Assembly (NCBI RefSeq): GCF_008727875.1 | Contig: NZ_VTWS01000008.1 | Location: 124,001-188,000 of the forward strand | Source of the DNA: Larkinella humicola | GTDB lineage: Bacteria > Bacteroidota > Bacteroidia > Cytophagales > Spirosomataceae | Direction of reading: 5' to 3' | Length of the DNA: 64,000 nt | In this document: in pieces, positions 53,796-62,937 of the stretch | How the letters are laid out: each line of letters opens with the position of its first letter | Position numbering within the stretch: the stretch's first letter is position 1 | Notes under the pieces: model-generated | What the model was told of the DNA's origin: nothing | Seen by the model: only the letters and a program-made list of their open reading frames with translations | Database searches by the model: none | Program-made: the position numbers and the translations under genes

Positions 53796-54656
53796 TTACT
53801 TCAGCAAATTCAGTAAATACTGTCCGTAGCCGCTTTTCACCAGCGGCTGCGCAATGGTTTTCAGTTGCTCCGCGTCGATGTAGCCCATCCGGTAAGCTAC
53901 CTCCTCGATCGAGCCGATTTTCATCCCCTGACGTTCTTCGATCACCTGCACAAACTGACCCGCCTGCATCAGCGACACAAACGTGCCCGTGTCCAGCCAC
54001 GCCGTCCCCCGATCCAGAATCCCCACTTTCAGCTTCTGGCGCTCCAGATACACCTTGTTGACGTCCGTGATCTCGTATTCGCCCCGCGGACTGGGGGCCA
54101 GCTCTTTGGCAATCTTGACCACTTCGTTGTCGTAGAAATACAAGCCCGGCACGGCGTAGTTCGACTTCGGCTGCTCCGGTTTTTCTTCAATCGACAACGC
54201 TTTATTATCATCATCGAATTCCACCACCCCATACCGCTCCGGATCGTTCACCTTGTAGGCAAACACCACCCCACCGTCGGGATCGTTGTTAGCCTGCAGC
54301 AGTTTCGACAGCCCCGAACCGTAGAAGATGTTGTCGCCCAGAATCAGCGCCACCTTGTCATCGCCGATAAACTCTTCGCCGATCACGAAAGCCTGCGCCA
54401 GCCCGTTCGGCAGCGGTTGTTCGGCATAGGCGAACGAACAGCCCACCTGCGAGCCATCGCCCAGCAGTTTTTTGAAGTGCGGCAGATCGTGCGGAGTCGA
54501 AATGATCAGAATCTCGCGGATGCCTGCCAGCAGCAGAATCGACAACGGATAATAGATCATCGGTTTGTCGTAAACCGGCATGAGTTGCTTGCTGACGGCC
54601 AGCGTCAACGGGTGCAGTCGGGTACCGGAGCCCCCGGCCAGAATGATGCCTTTCAT
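53796..54656 (-). CDS. rmlA: Glucose-1-phosphate thymidylyltransferase
   Basis: Makes dTDP-glucose from glucose-1-phosphate and dTTP. The 286-residue length is normal. Nucleotide-binding motif [16 protein letters not shown] at the N-terminus, the metal-binding Asp in [10 protein letters not shown], and the EEKPEQPKS stretch are typical. It is transcribed after rmlB and galE and ends at a perfect hairpin. RmlC and RmlD are not in the window, so the final sugar may be another 6-deoxy or amino sugar. Confidence 0.96.
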   Translation of the reverse strand: MKGIILAGGSGTRLHPLTLAVSKQLMPVYDKPMIYYPLSILLLAGIREILIISTPHDLPHFKKLLGDGSQVGCSFAYAEQPLPNGLAQAFVIGEEFIGDDKVALILGDNIFYGSGLSKLLQANNDPDGGVVFAYKVNDPERYGVVEFDDDNKALSIEEKPEQPKSNYAVPGLYFYDNEVVKIAKELAPSPRGEYEITDVNKVYLERQKLKVGILDRGTAWLDTGTFVSLMQAGQFVQVIEERQGMKIGSIEEVAYRMGYIDAEQLKTIAQPLVKSGYGQYLLNLLK

Positions 54657-54664
54657 AGTTTTTC

Positions 54665-54752
54665 AATGAGTGAATGAGCGAATGAGTGATTGAGTGAACA
54701 GGATCAAAGATCACGCTTTTCCATTCACTCAATCACTCATTCACTCATTCAC
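54665..54752. repeat. Inverted repeat of GAGTGAAT/GAGTGATT words between rmlB and rmlA
   Basis: The 29 nt 54670-54698 are mirrored at 54724-54752 with one mismatch. The units are iterated GAGTGAAT and GAGTGATT, the same as at 490-600, although the two loci are unrelated. Confidence 0.88.
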
Positions 54753-54758
54753 AATTAA

Positions 54759-55817
54759 TTATCGGTTTTCGTACATGGAATCGTAATACTTCTGGTAGGC
54801 CCCTGAGGTGACGTTTTCGAGCCAGTCCTGGTTGGCTAAAAACCAGTCGACGGTTTTTTCCAGGCCTTCTTCAAATTGCAGCGAAGGTTCCCAGCCCAGC
54901 TCGTTCATCAGCTTGTGGGCGTCGATGGCGTAGCGCAGGTCATGGCCGGCGCGGTCGGTCACGTAGGTGATCAACTGGGCGGAGGTGCCTTCAGTACGAC
55001 CCAGTTTCCGGTCCATGATGCCACACAGCAGATGCACCAGATCGATGTTTTTCCACTCGTTGAAACCGCCGATGTTGTAGGTCTCGCCGGTTTTGCCGTG
55101 GTGGTAAATCGTGTCGATGGCCCGCGCGTGGTCGATGACATACAACCAGTCCCGCACGTTCTCGCCTTTGCCATAGACCGGCAAGGGCTTGTTGGTCTGG
55201 ATGTTATGGATCATCAGCGGAATGAGCTTCTCGGGGAAGTGATTGGGGCCGTAGTTGTTGGAGCAGTTCGACAGCACGATGGGCAGGCCGTAGGTATTGC
55301 CGTAGGCGCGAACGAAGTGGTCCGAAGCGGCTTTGGAAGCCGAATAGGGCGACTGCGGATCGTAGGAGGTGGTTTCGGTGAAGAAATCTTCCGGATTGTG
55401 CAGTGACCCATAGACCTCGTCGGTCGAGACGTGGTAGAAGCGTTTGCCCGCGAAGTCGGCCTTCCAGCTATTTTTGGCCGCATTCAGCAGGTTGACGGTT
55501 CCTACGACATTGGTCAGCACGAAGGCCATCGGATCGGTGATGGAGCGGTCGACGTGCGATTCGGCCGCCAGGTGGATGACGCCATCGAAGGGATGATCCT
55601 GAAACAACTGCTCCAGAAACGACGCATCCGTAATATCTCCTTTGATGAAGGTATAGTTCGGCGCATTTTCAATGTCCGTGAGGTTGGCGAGATTCCCGGC
55701 ATAAGTTAGTTTATCCAGATTAACGATTTGATAATCCGGGTATTTCGTCACAAACAGCCGAACGACGTGTGAACCAATAAAGCCGGCTCCGCCGGTGATC
55801 AGAATCTTTTTAGACAT
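54759..55817 (-). CDS. rmlB: dTDP-glucose 4,6-dehydratase
   Basis: SDR-family enzyme of 352 residues that makes dTDP-4-keto-6-deoxyglucose. Start at the ATG 55817 (MSKKILITGGAGFIGSHVV). The NAD-binding glycine motif is GGAGFIGSH, the catalytic Asp-Glu pair is in VSTDEVYG, and YSASKAASDH carries the active-site Tyr and Lys. It lies 5 nt after galE and precedes rmlA. Confidence 0.96.
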   Translation of the reverse strand: MSKKILITGGAGFIGSHVVRLFVTKYPDYQIVNLDKLTYAGNLANLTDIENAPNYTFIKGDITDASFLEQLFQDHPFDGVIHLAAESHVDRSITDPMAFVLTNVVGTVNLLNAAKNSWKADFAGKRFYHVSTDEVYGSLHNPEDFFTETTSYDPQSPYSASKAASDHFVRAYGNTYGLPIVLSNCSNNYGPNHFPEKLIPLMIHNIQTNKPLPVYGKGENVRDWLYVIDHARAIDTIYHHGKTGETYNIGGFNEWKNIDLVHLLCGIMDRKLGRTEGTSAQLITYVTDRAGHDLRYAIDAHKLMNELGWEPSLQFEEGLEKTVDWFLANQDWLENVTSGAYQKYYDSMYENR

Positions 55818-55822
55818 AAGTT

Positions 55823-56857
55823 TTACCCCGAAACGATTGAGTTTTTCAATTGTAGATTTTGTTCCCAGCGCCACGCGTCCTGCAGCCCTTCGGCCAGGGT
55901 TTTTTCGGCGCGCCAGCCCATCACGTTATTGACTTTATCGACCTGTGCGTAGATTTTCTCCACGTCGCCCGGACGGCGCGGGCCAATCGAATAATTCAGT
56001 TTGATGTTGTTCACGTTTTCAAACGTCTGGATCAGTTCCAGAACGGTTTGCCCGTTGCCCGTGCCTACGTTAAAAACATCGTAGTAACTGGTCTCACCGC
56101 GCGAATCGAGTAACCGCAGCGCCTGAACGTGTGCCTTGGCCAGATCGACCACGTGGATGTAATCCCGGATGCAAGTCCCGTCGACCGTGTCATAATCTCC
56201 CCCGTGAACCGTCAGTTTCTCGCGAATACCGGCGGCTGTCTGGGTAATGAACGGCACCAGATTACCCGGAACGCCCAGCGGCAATTCGCCAATCAGCCCG
56301 GACGGATGCGCTCCCATGGGATTAAAATACCGCAGCGCAATCGATTTGACAGGGCCGCCCGCCTTGACGGTATCCCGAATGATGTCTTCGCAAATGGCCT
56401 TGGTATTGCCGTAGGGTGACTGCGCCGGCAGCCGGGGCGTTTCCTCCGTCACGGGCAGGTGTTCGGGTTGACCGTACACCGTACACGACGACGAAAAAAC
56501 CAGGTTCGGAACGCCATACCGCTGCATGGTTTCCAGTAATAACAAAGTTGAGTCGAGGTTGTTGCGGTAATACATCAGCGGTTTTGCCACCGATTCGCCC
56601 ACTGCCTTGTGAGCCGCGAAGTGAATCACCCCCCGAAAATTCTCTTTTTCAAAGATTGCGTTGAGCGCTTCGGCATCGTTGCAATCCGCTTCGTAGAACG
56701 GAACATCGTGGTTCAGAATCTGGCGCAGGCCCGCCAGTGCCGAGCGGTTCGAGTTGGAAAAGTTGTCGATAATAACGGGTTCGAAACCCGCGTTCAGCAG
56801 TTCGACGACCGTGTGCGAACCAATAAAACCGGCTCCGCCAGTGACTAAGATTTTCAT
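55823..56857 (-). CDS. galE: UDP-glucose 4-epimerase
   Basis: SDR enzyme of 344 residues interconverting UDP-glucose and UDP-galactose. Motif GGAGFIGSHTVVELL at the start, SSSCTVYG with the Ser/Thr of the triad, and YGNTKAICEDI with Tyr and Lys. RHxxxxPxD-like ends and the RRPGDVEKIYA segment are typical of GalE. It is the first gene of a three-gene nucleotide-sugar operon; a 276 bp AT-rich divergent region with no clear further feature separates it from the transglutaminase-like gene. Confidence 0.95.
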   Translation of the reverse strand: MKILVTGGAGFIGSHTVVELLNAGFEPVIIDNFSNSNRSALAGLRQILNHDVPFYEADCNDAEALNAIFEKENFRGVIHFAAHKAVGESVAKPLMYYRNNLDSTLLLLETMQRYGVPNLVFSSSCTVYGQPEHLPVTEETPRLPAQSPYGNTKAICEDIIRDTVKAGGPVKSIALRYFNPMGAHPSGLIGELPLGVPGNLVPFITQTAAGIREKLTVHGGDYDTVDGTCIRDYIHVVDLAKAHVQALRLLDSRGETSYYDVFNVGTGNGQTVLELIQTFENVNNIKLNYSIGPRRPGDVEKIYAQVDKVNNVMGWRAEKTLAEGLQDAWRWEQNLQLKNSIVSG

Positions 56858-57133
56858 GTGGGTAATTGCATTTAAGGCGTTATTTCAAACGTTGAGTATG
56901 GTATCGAATAAAGCAAAAAACTTGCCGGTATAGTTGATCGGTTCGGATTATCGCCCACGCCGGACAAGAAAATCATTTTTTGTAAAATCGTGTTAAGAAT
57001 TCGGATATAGCCCGTTTCTTGCGGGGCAAAAGTATAAAATTCAGTAGGTTTCTAAAAATAAGTTTTTATCTTCGGGTTATAGCGTTGCAGCACCGGCCCG
57101 GCAAAACCCCGGACCGCAACCCATTGGAGTGGC

Positions 57134-58009
57134 ATGATAAACGACAACGAAATAAAAGCCCTGATTTCTTTGCTGGACGATGAAGACCAGGAAATCACCG
57201 AACACGTTGAACAAAAAATCCGCGAATTGGGCGGCCAGTTGATCCCCTACCTGGAAAGTGAATGGGAAGATAGTTTTAGTCCTATTCACCAGAAGAAAAT
57301 TGAGGAGTTAATTCATGATTTGCAATACCAGTCCGTTCTGGATCGAATTAGACTCTGGAAAGAAACCGGTGGAATCGACCTGCTGGAGGGCTTGTGGATC
57401 GTGGCTACGTATCAATACCCGGATCTGTCGCTCGATAAAATTCGGCTGGAAATCAAGCAACTCTACCTGGATGTGTGGCTGGAAGGCAAGTCCGAAATGC
57501 ATCCCATCGATCAGATTAAAACCTTAAATACCGTCTTTTTTAACAAACTGAAATTTGCCGCCAACACCAAACATTTTCATTCGCCTTCCAATTCGATGAT
57601 CAATGTGGTGCTGGAAAGCCGGCGCGGCAACCCCATTTCGCTGTGTGTGATTTACATGCTGATCGCCCAGCAACTCGATTTGCCCGTCTACGGCGTGAAC
57701 CTGCCCAGTTTGTTTGTGCTGACCTATAAAAAGGACCATACCCAGTTTTACATCAATGTCTTCAACCGCGGCTTGGTGTTTTCGAAGTCGGACATCGATC
57801 ACTACATCGGGCAGTTGAACCTCAAACCGGCTGACACCTACTACCAGCCCTGCACCAACCTGGATATCATCCGGCGCGTGCTTCGGAATCTGATGCTGGC
57901 GTTCGAGAAAATCGGCGATACCGGTCGCGTGAAGGAAGTCGAGCAACTGCTGGATGCGGTTTACGATGAAGATGCCACCCCGCCCTTATCGGATTACACG
58001 AATAAGTGA
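57134..58009 (+). CDS. SirB1-type transglutaminase-like protein
   Basis: Cytosolic protein of 291 residues with a Transglut_core2 (SirB1) domain. Visible marks are TLNTVFFNKLKF, HSPSNSMINVVLESRRGNPISLCVIYMLIAQQLDLPVYGVNLP. The usual Cys is seen in LCVIYM; the catalytic set of true transglutaminases is not clearly complete. The N-terminal ~90 residues are helical and acidic. Function in this family is unclear. Confidence 0.85.
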   Translation: MINDNEIKALISLLDDEDQEITEHVEQKIRELGGQLIPYLESEWEDSFSPIHQKKIEELIHDLQYQSVLDRIRLWKETGGIDLLEGLWIVATYQYPDLSLDKIRLEIKQLYLDVWLEGKSEMHPIDQIKTLNTVFFNKLKFAANTKHFHSPSNSMINVVLESRRGNPISLCVIYMLIAQQLDLPVYGVNLPSLFVLTYKKDHTQFYINVFNRGLVFSKSDIDHYIGQLNLKPADTYYQPCTNLDIIRRVLRNLMLAFEKIGDTGRVKEVEQLLDAVYDEDATPPLSDYTNK

Positions 58010-58063
58010 CCCGTAGGTTTTCCTGACGTCTTACTTTGAGTAAAACTCATTTAAGATGTAACC

Positions 58064-58273
58064 ATGAAAAAGTTCGAATACCGAATTCTGGAAGTAAAAG
58101 CACACGGTTTTTGGGGAGGTGGCCAGATTGAAAGCGAGGCCCTGTTGCAAAAATTAAATGAACTTGGCAAAGAAGGCTGGGATATGGCCTCTTCTTTTTC
58201 AACCAATATGCATCAAGGCCAGTCGCGCGCTGCCATTCTAATTCTGAAACGCGAATTGGTTGAACCGGCCTAA
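58064..58273 (+). CDS. DUF4177 family small protein
   Basis: 69 residues, MKKFEYRILEV...GKEGWDMASS..., the typical DUF4177 pattern with the EGWxx core. It follows the transglutaminase-like gene by 54 bp and ends with a 4 nt overlap with the convergent phosphopantetheinyl transferase gene. No function is known for the family. Confidence 0.82.
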   Translation: MKKFEYRILEVKAHGFWGGGQIESEALLQKLNELGKEGWDMASSFSTNMHQGQSRAAILILKRELVEPA

Positions 58274-58899
58274 AACGCTACGGCCAGCATCCCCGGGCCG
58301 GTTTCGAAATAATGAATGGTTAACGCCCGCACATCGTCGGGCAGGCGCACGTGGCCCGTCAAAAGCCCCGAACCGTCGGCAAACGGGTCGATGTGCAGGT
58401 GTTCGCGGAAGGTAAGCTGGCGTTTGCCGTAGAGCTTGTAAAGGGCCTCCTTGGCACACCAGTACACCGCCAGCCGGTGCAAATTGCCGTTGGCGTGGCT
58501 GATTTCTGCGTCGGACAGCACGCGCGGCACCACCCGGATAAACTGCTCCCGAAAAGGCTCGATGTCAATGCCTACGGTTTTGGTATGGTGCAACACCGCA
58601 GCCGCCCAGCCGGAGGTATGCGAAATCGAAACATGCGCAGCCAGACCAATCAGATGCGGTTTTCCATATTCGTCCTTGTATAAACCCGAATAGGTCCAGT
58701 GTGCCTGAACCAGCGCCCGAACCGCAGCCCGACAGGCCAGCCACTCCACACGCTGCGCCGGGTGCGTAATCTCGACCAGCTCCAGTTGCTCGGGCATCGT
58801 CAGCGTTAGCAGCGCGCGCAGTTCGTCTTCACTTTCTTCAATTTTCCACAACACCGCCGTACAGTCGGCCCCCAGTCGATGGGTTTGATAAACGGACAT
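58270..58899 (-). CDS. 4'-phosphopantetheinyl transferase superfamily protein
   Basis: Sfp/Gsp-type enzyme of 209 residues that attaches the phosphopantetheine arm to carrier proteins. Visible are HVSISHTSGWAAAVL, the Mg-binding motif VGIDIEPF, and the WCAKEALYKLYGK motif near residue 145. Standalone Sfp types serve fatty-acid, polyketide or lysine-biosynthesis carriers; no carrier-protein gene is in the window. Confidence 0.92.
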   Translation of the reverse strand: MSVYQTHRLGADCTAVLWKIEESEDELRALLTLTMPEQLELVEITHPAQRVEWLACRAAVRALVQAHWTYSGLYKDEYGKPHLIGLAAHVSISHTSGWAAAVLHHTKTVGIDIEPFREQFIRVVPRVLSDAEISHANGNLHRLAVYWCAKEALYKLYGKRQLTFREHLHIDPFADGSGLLTGHVRLPDDVRALTIHYFETGPGMLAVAF

Positions 58900-58941
58900 A
58901 CCTCAAATTTAAAATGTAATAATAAATGTAAAATTTCAAAT

Positions 58942-58983
58942 GCTGAATGGAAAAGTGTTCGTTCGTTATTCACTTTTCCATTC
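58942..58983. repeat. Inverted repeat in a divergent promoter region
   Basis: GAATGGAAAAGTG is mirrored exactly by CACTTTTCCATTC (58971-58983), with imperfect extension of AAATG-rich words out to 58905 and 59033. It lies between two divergent genes, so it is not a simple terminator. Confidence 0.75.
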
Positions 58984-59046
58984 GACATTCATCATTTTGC
59001 ATTTATCATTCAATATTTTCCCTTTATCATTGCAGAAACTATAGCA

Positions 59047-59949
59047 ATGCAAGTCCATAAAATTGACACTTTTGCCGGCCACCGCGACTGCGTGTATACG
59101 CTGGATGCCGGGGCCTCGCCGACCGAGTTTTTTTCGGCCGGGGCCGATGGGCTGGTGGTTCGCTGGCAGTTGGACAAACCGGATCTGGGGTCGCTCCTGG
59201 CCCGCATTCCGGCTTCCGTCTATGCCCTGGCGTTCGATCCGGAACGGAAACAGCTCTGGGTGGGACAAAATTATGACGGTATTCACATCATCGATCCCAT
59301 TCAGAAACAGGAAGTTCGCTCGGCCCAGATCACCCCGGCGGCTATCTTCGACATCAAAATCAGCGAAGGAACGGCCTGGATTGCTTTGTCCGATGGCGTT
59401 CTGGTGGTGATGGACGTTGCGGAGTTTGTCGTTAAAAAACACCTCAAAGTAAGCGATAAAAGCGCGCGGGCCATTGCTATCAATCCGAAAACCCGGGAGG
59501 TCGCCGTGGGCTACAGCGACAACGGCATCCGAATTTTTGACCAGGATAGCCTGACGCTCAAATCCGTCATTCCGGCGCATACGAACTCCGTTTTCACCGT
59601 CCACTATTCGCCCGACGGGCGGTATTTGCTCTCGGCGGGGCGCGACGCCCACCTCAAAATCTGGGATGTCGCCGACCGATACAGCCTAAAAAGTGATATT
59701 GCGGCCCATTTATTCGCCATTAATCACATCTGCTACAGTCCGGATGGCGCGTTATTTGCTACAGCCAGCATGGATAAAGCCATCAAAGTGTGGGATGCGG
59801 AGACCTTCCGGCTGTTGAAAGTCATCGACCGGGCCCGGCACGCCGGACACGGGACGTCGGTCAACAAATTGCTCTGGAGTCCGTATCAGCACCAACTCAT
59901 TTCGGCCAGCGACGACCGGCTGATCTCCGTCTGGGAAATTACCCGCTAG
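59047..59949 (+). CDS. WD40-repeat protein
   Basis: 300-residue beta-propeller with about six or seven WD40 blades, for example HRDCVYTLDAG, SGADGLVVRWQ-like turn in SAGADGLVVRW, AGRDAHLKIWD, ASMDKAIKVWD and the final SASDDRLISVWE. The ATG at 59047 (MQVHKIDTF) is chosen because the longer frame from 58879 runs through the divergent repeat. It likely scaffolds a protein complex; its partner is unknown. Confidence 0.9.
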   Translation: MQVHKIDTFAGHRDCVYTLDAGASPTEFFSAGADGLVVRWQLDKPDLGSLLARIPASVYALAFDPERKQLWVGQNYDGIHIIDPIQKQEVRSAQITPAAIFDIKISEGTAWIALSDGVLVVMDVAEFVVKKHLKVSDKSARAIAINPKTREVAVGYSDNGIRIFDQDSLTLKSVIPAHTNSVFTVHYSPDGRYLLSAGRDAHLKIWDVADRYSLKSDIAAHLFAINHICYSPDGALFATASMDKAIKVWDAETFRLLKVIDRARHAGHGTSVNKLLWSPYQHQLISASDDRLISVWEITR

Positions 59950-60072
59950 GTAAATGATTTGGTTACTTTTCGGATTTTTGACAAATTTCAAACTAAAAAA
60001 TTGATATTTTCGGTCGGATAACTTTACTTTTAGCAGACAAGTGACCATTTGTCACCATTAACCCTTTCAGTT

Positions 60073-60966
60073 ATGAAAATTACGCCCATCGAGATACGGC
60101 AGCATACATTTGAAAAAAAGGGATTCGGCGGCTACCGCCCCGACGAAGTCGATGCCTTCCTGGCGTCACTTTCGCAGGAATGGGAACGCGTTACGAGTGA
60201 AGGAAAAATGCTGAAGATGCAGCTCGAACTGGCCGAAAAAGAACTCAGCAAGTTCAAGGACATCGAGATGACGTTGTTCAAAACGTTGAAAACCGCCGAC
60301 GACACCAGCACCCAGATTACCGATCAGGCCAACAAGGCCGCGGAAAAATACCTCGGCGAATCGAAGCAGAAAGCCGATGAAATCCTGGCCGATGCCCGCA
60401 AACGGTCGACGCTGATGGTGCAGGACGCTGAAAATCAAGCCCGGTTTATCAAAGAAAATATCCTAAACGACCTGAAGGCGATGGAACACGACTTCAAGGC
60501 GATGGAAAAATACAAGGAAGGACTCATCAAACAGATTCGCACGCTGGCGGGCAATGCCATCGAAAGCGTCGACCGGTTTGAAAAGAAGTTTGACCAGCAA
60601 TCCCTGCAGGCCAAAATCGATGAAGTGACGGCACAACATACCGAAACCGAGCCGGTTGCGACGACTGAATCCGAAACCCACTCCTCCGATACGGAACTGG
60701 TAGACCCGGAGACCCTGCATGTCGAAACCACAGACGACGCACTGGAACACGCGGCCGAAGTGGCTGAAACACCGGCCAGCGAAACCGTTGAAGATCCCGT
60801 TGCCGCTCAGGGCGACGAAGCGGCCGAAGCCGGATTGCCCGCTACGGAGCCCATTGCCGAACAGGAATCCGAAGACGAAGAGACCACCGAACCCCAGGCT
60901 GTTCACGAGGAATCGGATTCGGGCGAAAAGAAAAAAAGCTCCGGATCATTCTTTGATCAGATTTAA
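60073..60966 (+). CDS. DivIVA-domain protein with acidic tail
   Basis: Protein of 297 residues. The first ~60 residues match DivIVA (ITPIEIRQHTFEKKGFGGYRPDEVDAFL), followed by coiled coil to about 190, then an acidic, Glu/Thr/Ala-rich low-complexity tail. In Gram-positive bacteria DivIVA marks curved membranes; the role of Bacteroidota forms is little known. A good terminator follows. Confidence 0.88.
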   Translation: MKITPIEIRQHTFEKKGFGGYRPDEVDAFLASLSQEWERVTSEGKMLKMQLELAEKELSKFKDIEMTLFKTLKTADDTSTQITDQANKAAEKYLGESKQKADEILADARKRSTLMVQDAENQARFIKENILNDLKAMEHDFKAMEKYKEGLIKQIRTLAGNAIESVDRFEKKFDQQSLQAKIDEVTAQHTETEPVATTESETHSSDTELVDPETLHVETTDDALEHAAEVAETPASETVEDPVAAQGDEAAEAGLPATEPIAEQESEDEETTEPQAVHEESDSGEKKKSSGSFFDQI

Positions 60967-60971
60967 CACAA

Positions 60972-60995
60972 AGCGGACGTCGAGTCCGCTTTTTT
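60972..60995 (+). terminator. Rho-independent terminator
   Basis: AGCGGAC (60972-60978) pairs with GTCCGCT (60984-60990) with a 5 nt loop, then a T-run (60990-60995). It separates the DivIVA-like gene from folB. Confidence 0.92.
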
Positions 60996-61061
60996 GTTCT
61001 ACTTTTGGGCGAAAATCTAACCGGTTGGAAAGACGGCCCAAAAACCGTCTGGCCCCTCTTT

Positions 61062-61412
61062 ATGGGAACTATTGCGCTCGAAGGTCTCGAATTTTTCGCC
61101 TACCACGGCTTCTACGACGAAGAACAGAAGATTGGCAACAAATACTCAGTCGATATCACGGTTGTGGCCGATCTGTCCGAAGCCGCCCGCGTCGACAAGC
61201 TGAGCACCACCGTCAACTACGGCGAATTGTACCGCATTGCCCACGAAGCCATGCAGCGCCCCGCCCGGCTGCTGGAACACATCTCCCACAACATCATCAC
61301 CGAAATCCGCAAACGCTACCCCAACGTCGATTCGGTTGAGGTGAGTGTCTCCAAATTCAATCCACCCATCGGGGGCGTTTGCCACCGGGCGAAGATCACC
61401 CTGCGCGGCTGA
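61062..61412 (+). CDS. folB: Dihydroneopterin aldolase
   Basis: Folate pathway enzyme of 116 residues (start ATG 61062, MGTIALEGLEFFAYHGFY). Typical FolB pattern: GLEFFAYHGFYDEEQKIG, TVNYGELY, and the PARLLEHISHNI helix, with Lys in VSKFNPPIGGV. The upstream terminator shows that it has its own promoter. Confidence 0.92.
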   Translation: MGTIALEGLEFFAYHGFYDEEQKIGNKYSVDITVVADLSEAARVDKLSTTVNYGELYRIAHEAMQRPARLLEHISHNIITEIRKRYPNVDSVEVSVSKFNPPIGGVCHRAKITLRG

Positions 61413-61475
61413 ATCCCACCGCTACCATTCAGGTTGGATTCCTGCAATTTATTTAAAAAAAAGTACCACGGGGAC

Positions 61476-61534
61476 TTGATTTATTCCTTCCGTAGCTTCT
61501 ATCTTTGCAAGCATCAACTTAGTGCGTTAAGTTG
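61476..61534 (+). promoter_or_regulatory. Promoter and operator of the MFS transporter gene
   Basis: TTG (61476-61478) and TATCTTTG (61500-61507) with 21 nt between fit the Bacteroidota promoter consensus. Four bases after TTTGC comes ATCAACTTAGTGCGTTAA (61513-61530), which lies inside the perfect palindrome CAACTTA-N6-TAAGTTG (61515-61534). The same word at the same distance from TTTGC occurs upstream of the sugar isomerase gene. A repressor binding here would block transcription start. Confidence 0.65.
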
Positions 61535-61634
61535 TCGTAGATAAGAGATGAAAGACATGAGATTCTAGACCGATTTCTCAAATGATTATCAGGTTAGGTC
61601 TTTATTCTTACTTCTAACTTCTTTGCTCTAAAAA

Positions 61635-62894
61635 ATGAAAAACAACCTCCGCTGGCTGATTGTCTTTCTGCTTTTCACCGCAACCGGTCTGAGCTTTCTG
61701 GACCGGCAGGTGCTTTCCATCGCGATTCTGAAGATTCAGGAAGAATTCAAAATCACGGATGTGCAGTACGGCATGATCAATACCAGCTTCCTGATCAGTT
61801 ATGCGGTTATGTTTACGCTGGGTGGCTGGCTCATCGACCGGATTGGCGGAAAAATGGGATTGGCCCTTTCCGTCGGCCTGTGGTCGATTGCCAATAGCTT
61901 GCACGCGGTGATGACCAGTTTCACGCAGTTGCTGACGTTCCGGTTTTTGCTCGGTATGGGCGAAGGTGGCTGTTTTCCCGGCGCGGCCTGGACGGTTTAC
62001 CGCTGGTTCGACAAGAAAGAGCGCGCACTGGCCAACGGCATTGCCATTGGCGGTTCGGCCATCGGAGCTGTCGTAGCACCACCACTAACCATTTGGCTAT
62101 CATCTAATTATGGCTGGCGGGGCGGTTTTCTGATCCCCGGTTTGATCGGGATTGCCTGGGTCGTGATCTGGTTGCTGATCCCCTGGAAGAAAGAAAACCT
62201 GATTACCGAGTCGTCGGTTCTGCCTGAAAAAAAGGCAACCGTATCGTTTCTGGAATTGCTCAGAAACCGTCCAACCTGGGTGTTTATCCTGGTACGGTTT
62301 CTGCTCGACCCGGTTTTTTACTTCATGATGTTCTGGATTCCGAAATACCTGAGTTCGGTACGGAACGTCTCTTTTGAGCGAATTGGCAGCCTTTTCTGGA
62401 TTCCGTTTCTGGCCCTGGGCCTTTCCAACATCATCGGTGGCTGGCTTTCGGGGCAACTCATTGCCCGTGGCTACTCCGTAAACAAGGCCCGGAAAACCGT
62501 CATGGGCATTGCGGCCGGACTCACCCTGTTGACACCAGCCATCGAGTGGGTATCGACGGTGGAAGTGGCCATTGCGCTGATGGCGCTGTTCATGTTCGCC
62601 CACGGTTTCTGGATCACCAACTACATCACGTCGATTTCCGACATGTTTGGCCAGAAAGCGACCTCCACCGTGGTGGGTTTGTCGGGAACGGCGGGGGCGG
62701 TTTCGGGTCTGTTGCTCAATCCGCTGATGGGGGTGGTGATTCAGCAGTACTCCTACCGCCCGCTCTGGATTGCATCGGGATTGCTGTATCCCCTGGCATT
62801 CGTGCTGTTCATCTGGCTGATTCCCAGAATTAAACCGCTGTTTGGAGAGACTCATTCGGCTCCCGTTGTTCCGGAAGGCATTCGGGCGGATTGA
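61635..62894 (+). CDS. MFS transporter (ACS/hexuronate-type)
   Basis: Inner-membrane carrier of 419 residues with twelve predicted helices. The early motif FLDRQVLSIAILKIQEEF and the loop GGWLIDRIGGKMGLALS, with the GAAWTVYRWFDKKERALANGIAIGGSAIG segment, are typical of the anion:cation symporter family that carries hexuronates or similar sugar acids. Control through the shared operator with the isomerase supports a sugar or sugar-acid substrate. Confidence 0.88.
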   Translation: MKNNLRWLIVFLLFTATGLSFLDRQVLSIAILKIQEEFKITDVQYGMINTSFLISYAVMFTLGGWLIDRIGGKMGLALSVGLWSIANSLHAVMTSFTQLLTFRFLLGMGEGGCFPGAAWTVYRWFDKKERALANGIAIGGSAIGAVVAPPLTIWLSSNYGWRGGFLIPGLIGIAWVVIWLLIPWKKENLITESSVLPEKKATVSFLELLRNRPTWVFILVRFLLDPVFYFMMFWIPKYLSSVRNVSFERIGSLFWIPFLALGLSNIIGGWLSGQLIARGYSVNKARKTVMGIAAGLTLLTPAIEWVSTVEVAIALMALFMFAHGFWITNYITSISDMFGQKATSTVVGLSGTAGAVSGLLLNPLMGVVIQQYSYRPLWIASGLLYPLAFVLFIWLIPRIKPLFGETHSAPVVPEGIRAD

Positions 62895-62937
62895 CGAATA
62901 CAATAGCATGTCCGGTGGTTTTATAAACACCAGTCCT

